DNA from: Clostridiales bacterium
Lineage (GTDB): Bacteria; Bacillota; Clostridia; Oscillospirales; Oscillospiraceae
DNA: 7,506 nt
NCBI GenBank assembly: GCA_003533405.1
Contig: DQDL01000004.1
Span: 10,965 to 18,470, forward strand
Direction: 5' to 3'
Below the pieces are notes generated by a model. The model ran no database searches and was not told the origin of the DNA. It worked only from the letters and a program-made list of their open reading frames with translations. Below are positions 6,341 to 7,506 of the stretch, one piece after another (position 1 is the first letter of the stretch; each line of letters opens with the position of its first letter). Both the position numbers and the translations under genes were made by a program.

Positions 6341-6369
6341 ATTATACGCCCCGAGCAAGCCAAAATCAA
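6341..6369 (-). promoter_or_regulatory. greA promoter
   Basis: -35 TTGATT (6369-6364), a 17-nt spacer, and a consensus -10 TATAAT (6346-6341). It fits entirely in the 55-nt gap downstream of the regulator's stop and gives a leader of about 20 nt. Confidence 0.7.
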
Positions 6370-6371
6370 GC

Positions 6372-7064
6372 TTAGCGAAAGCTGTTTTCGTAAATGTCGA
6401 TAAACTGCGAAAGCTGTGCGCCCTGATTTCGGAGCATATCATCATCGGTCACGATCTGCCAGCCGAACACTCCGTATGCATTATAATAATACCTTGACAG
6501 CGGCAGCAAATGGCGCTCTGATCTGACCGCACTTATAGCGTCGCTGTAATCTACCTTCGCCTGCGCAAGTGCCTTGGCAGGGTCGGCGAAAACCGGCTTG
6601 TTTTCGTCGTTGAGCGCCAAGCGATATGCCGAGTGTGCCGGAAACAACCCCTGCCACTCCGACACATCACCGGGATGCGAGGCGCAGGGTGAAAAATACA
6701 CCGCCTCGAACAGAACAAGCAAACCGACCACCACGACAGCAAATGCGGCCGCAAGCGCAATGAGCCTTTTGTTTTGCCGCTTCACGGTTTTTTCGGCATA
6801 ATCCACTGTCGCCGCCATGCTCTCCTCGGCCTTTGCGACGATCTGCGTCTGCTCGATTTTTTCCCCGCAAAAAAGCTCGGTCAGCGTGATGTCCAGCAGC
6901 TCGCAGACAGGCTCAAATAATGATGCATCCGGCAAATTTCTGCCGTTTTCCCATCTTGATACCGTCTTGCCGCTTATGCCGAGTTGCTCCGCCATTTCCT
7001 CCTGCGTCATGCCCTTGCTTTTTCTCAACTCGGCAATAAATCTTCCTGTTTTGATCTGATCCAT
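6372..7064 (-). CDS. XRE-family regulator with one transmembrane helix and an outer domain
   Basis: 230 residues. Residues about 5-62 are a Cro/CI-type helix-turn-helix: MTQEEMAEQLGIS (19-31) and KTVSRWENGRNLPD (33-46) are the classical helices, followed by LLDITLTELF. A charged linker (70-100) leads to a single hydrophobic helix at about 101-123. The remaining ~105 residues are probably extracytoplasmic and match no domain I recognise; SRYYYNAYGVFGWQIV (190-205) is aromatic-rich. This layout suggests a one-component, membrane-bound regulator sensing something outside the cell (inference). The start at 7064 has AAAGGGG (7078-7072) 7 nt upstream; an alternative ATG at 7094 lacks such a site. 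Targets are unknown. Autoregulation is possible given the palindrome upstream. Confidence 0.85.
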   Translation of the reverse strand: MDQIKTGRFIAELRKSKGMTQEEMAEQLGISGKTVSRWENGRNLPDASLFEPVCELLDITLTELFCGEKIEQTQIVAKAEESMAATVDYAEKTVKRQNKRLIALAAAFAVVVVGLLVLFEAVYFSPCASHPGDVSEWQGLFPAHSAYRLALNDENKPVFADPAKALAQAKVDYSDAISAVRSERHLLPLSRYYYNAYGVFGWQIVTDDDMLRNQGAQLSQFIDIYENSFR

Positions 7065-7096
7065 GTCCTCGCCCCTTTCAATCAAATAATACACTA

Positions 7097-7107
7097 TTTC
7101 AGTGAAA
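7097..7107. promoter_or_regulatory. Small palindrome upstream of the XRE regulator, possible operator
   Basis: TTTCA-G-TGAAA is a perfect 11-bp palindrome. A related half-site, AGTGAAAT, recurs at 7133-7140. Position and spacing fit binding by the adjacent HTH protein, but this is only a motif-level suggestion. Confidence 0.35.
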
Positions 7108-7143
7108 GAATACAGGACATCATGCGAGAATTAGTGAAATGAT

Positions 7144-7170
7144 ATTGTATCTGAGCGCACAAGCGATCAA
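7144..7170 (-). promoter_or_regulatory. Weak candidate promoter of the XRE regulator
   Basis: -35-like TTGATC (7170-7165) and -10-like TACAAT (7149-7144) with a short 15-nt spacer. A second possible -10, TATTAT (7091-7086), lacks a good -35. Either could serve. Confidence 0.3.
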
Positions 7171-7176
7171 CTTCAC

Positions 7177-7195
7177 TTTTTGCCACAGGCAAAAA
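7177..7195. other. Perfect 8-bp hairpin, not terminator-like
   Basis: TTTTTGCC (7177-7184), ACA loop, GGCAAAAA (7188-7195). The T run is on the 5' arm on both strands, so it is not a standard intrinsic terminator. Function unknown. Confidence 0.5.
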
Positions 7196-7221
7196 ACTTA
7201 ACTCAAACTCGTTTTGATAAG

Positions 7222-7250
7222 AAAAAAGCAACTCTTTCGAGGTGCTTTTT
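7222..7250 (-). terminator. Hairpin terminator after the detached rplQ tail
   Basis: Arms AAAAAGCA/CTC and GAG/TGCTTTTT around a 4-nt loop (7235-7238), with one mismatch (7231 with 7242). T runs lie on both sides, so it can act on both strands. It sits just past the stop of the rplQ tail copy at 7259, mirroring the arrangement after the other copy. Confidence 0.65.
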
Positions 7251-7257
7251 AAAATAG

Positions 7258-7281
7258 GTCAGACCAGCTCGATGACGGCCA
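7258..7281. repeat. 24-bp direct repeat, copy 1 (rplQ 3' end)
   Basis: Identical over 24 bases to 7483-7506; the first base on the left side differs (7257 G, 7482 T). It encodes the last residues AVIELV and stop of L17 on the minus strand. Confidence 0.9.
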
Positions 7282-7306
7282 TCTCGGCTGCGTCGCCGCG
7301 ACGGGG
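7259..7306 (-). pseudogene. Detached 3' fragment of rplQ (ribosomal protein L17 C-terminus)
   Basis: On the minus strand these 16 codons read PRRGDAAEMAVIELV and stop, the characteristic Firmicutes L17 C-terminus. Upstream the same frame continues as KKGFYKAKLCEK, which no longer looks like L17, back to an in-frame TAA at 7348-7346. No start or ribosome site precedes it, so it is a fragment and not a gene. The terminal 23 nt are identical to the end of the presumed real rplQ at the window edge. It could be a duplication scar, a relic of integration at the rplQ 3' end, or an assembly artefact. Confidence 0.75.
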
Positions 7307-7342
7307 CTTTTCGCAAAGCTTCGCTTTGTAAAAGCCTTTTTT
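7305..7342 (+). terminator. Hairpin with T run, plus-strand terminator-like
   Basis: GGCTTTT (7305-7311) pairs with AAAAGCC (7330-7336) and CAAAGC (7314-7319) with GCTTTG (7323-7328), with a small internal loop between, followed by TTTTTT (7337-7342). No plus-strand gene precedes it, so its job is unclear. It may stop antisense transcription toward rplQ. Confidence 0.5.
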
Positions 7343-7355
7343 GATTTAAATTTTT

Positions 7356-7381
7356 GCAGACGGCGGAATACCGCCGTCTGC
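7356..7381. other. Perfect 11-bp GC-rich hairpin
   Basis: GCAGACGGCGG (7356-7366), AATA loop, CCGCCGTCTGC (7371-7381). The plus strand continues with TTTGT and the minus strand with A residues, so it is a weak terminator at best. It is one of five hairpins in about 165 nt. Confidence 0.6.
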
Positions 7382-7388
7382 TTTGTCC

Positions 7389-7431
7389 ATCGGCTCGCCG
7401 ATAAACCGGCAACCGCCGATGATGACATCGG
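7389..7431. other. Two small adjacent hairpins
   Basis: ATCGGC/GCCGAT (7389-7394 and 7397-7402) and CCGATG/CATCGG around an ATGA loop (7416-7421 and 7426-7431). Both are perfect. They lie between the rplQ terminator and the 11-bp hairpin. No gene is seen here. Confidence 0.45.
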
Positions 7432-7443
7432 ACCCCGTCGCAT

Positions 7444-7472
7444 AAAAAAAGCACCGCCGAAGCGGTGCTTTT
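7444..7472 (-). terminator. rplQ terminator with UUCG loop
   Basis: On the minus strand GCACCGC, a UUCG loop closed by C-G, GCGGTGC, then TTTTTTT (7450-7444). The stable cUUCGg tetraloop and the 7-T run make a strong intrinsic terminator 11 nt past the rplQ stop. The AAAA/TTTT flanks also allow weaker action on the plus strand. Confidence 0.9.
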
Positions 7473-7482
7473 AAGTGCGGTT

Positions 7483-7506
7483 GTCAGACCAGCTCGATGA
7501 CGGCCA
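7483..7506. repeat. 24-bp direct repeat, copy 2, at the window edge
   Basis: Identical to 7258-7281. The repeat reaches the last base of the window, so its full length cannot be known. Confidence 0.9.
7484..7506 (-). CDS. rplQ: Ribosomal protein L17, last codons only (5' part outside window)
   Basis: The minus strand reads (M)AVIELV and a TGA stop at 7486-7484. That is too short to prove alone, but the same 24 bases at the other copy continue upstream as PRRGDAAEM, the L17 C-terminal signature. A strong UUCG-loop terminator follows directly, as expected at the end of a ribosomal-protein operon. I infer that this is the intact gene and the other copy a fragment; the reverse is possible because the window stops here. 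Confidence 0.6.

Noticed and set aside
7203..7454. Two overlapping minus-strand reading frames of 64 and 83 codons
   Set aside because: They cross several terminator-like hairpins and the rplQ tail in other frames, and their sequence is low-complexity Arg/Ser/Lys-rich.
7258..7506. CRISPR array or tandem repeat array
   Set aside because: Only two repeat copies 225 bp apart, and the repeat is a coding gene end.

Overview
The window looks like chromosome from a low-to-mid GC Gram-positive anaerobe of the Clostridia, most likely a gut Oscillospiraceae/Ruminococcaceae relative. The reasons are strong Shine-Dalgarno sites, a lipoprotein-type solute-binding protein, a chromosomal TraX-family protein, and a ribosomal protein L17 C-terminus of the Firmicutes form (RRGDAAEMAVIELV). 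The genus cannot be fixed from the sequence alone.

Layout. Positions 1-3026 hold a leftward operon. It encodes a membrane-anchored, multi-Ig-repeat protein with a C-terminal transglutaminase-like domain (969-3026). One base after its stop begins an amino-acid adenylation (DltA/NRPS A-domain-like) enzyme that runs off the left edge (1-967). Positions 3027-3293 are a divergent control region. It carries back-to-back candidate promoters, a 14-bp perfect palindrome between them, and a ~100-nt imperfect inverted repeat in the presumed leader of the leftward operon. Positions 3294-5789 hold a tightly packed rightward operon: a lipoprotein of the Fe-siderophore/cobalamin-binding fold, a radical SAM enzyme with a shortened SPASM-like tail, and a TraX-family membrane protein. 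The gene junctions are +1 nt and a 4-nt ATGA overlap, and no ABC permease or ATPase is present. A bidirectional hairpin terminator at 5788-5816 separates this operon from the leftward greA-type gene (5816-6316, own promoter) and a leftward XRE-family regulator with one transmembrane helix (6372-7064).

Positions 7065-7506 are non-coding except at the very edge. The last 23 bases are the end of rplQ (ribosomal protein L17, leftward). A second, detached copy of the rplQ tail (16 codons including the stop) lies at 7259-7306, about 225 bp away. The interval between the copies is packed with perfect or near-perfect hairpins, including the rplQ terminator with a UUCG loop.

Functional reading (inference). 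The leftward operon may modify the cell envelope, combining a D-alanylation-like activating enzyme with an extracellular transglutaminase-fold protein. The rightward operon couples a surface ligand-binding protein to a radical SAM enzyme and an acyltransferase-like membrane protein, and its substrate is unknown. The shared palindrome suggests the two operons may be co-regulated. The most notable points are this pair of divergent operons, the duplicated rplQ tail with its hairpin-rich spacer, and the imperfect inverted repeat in the leader.
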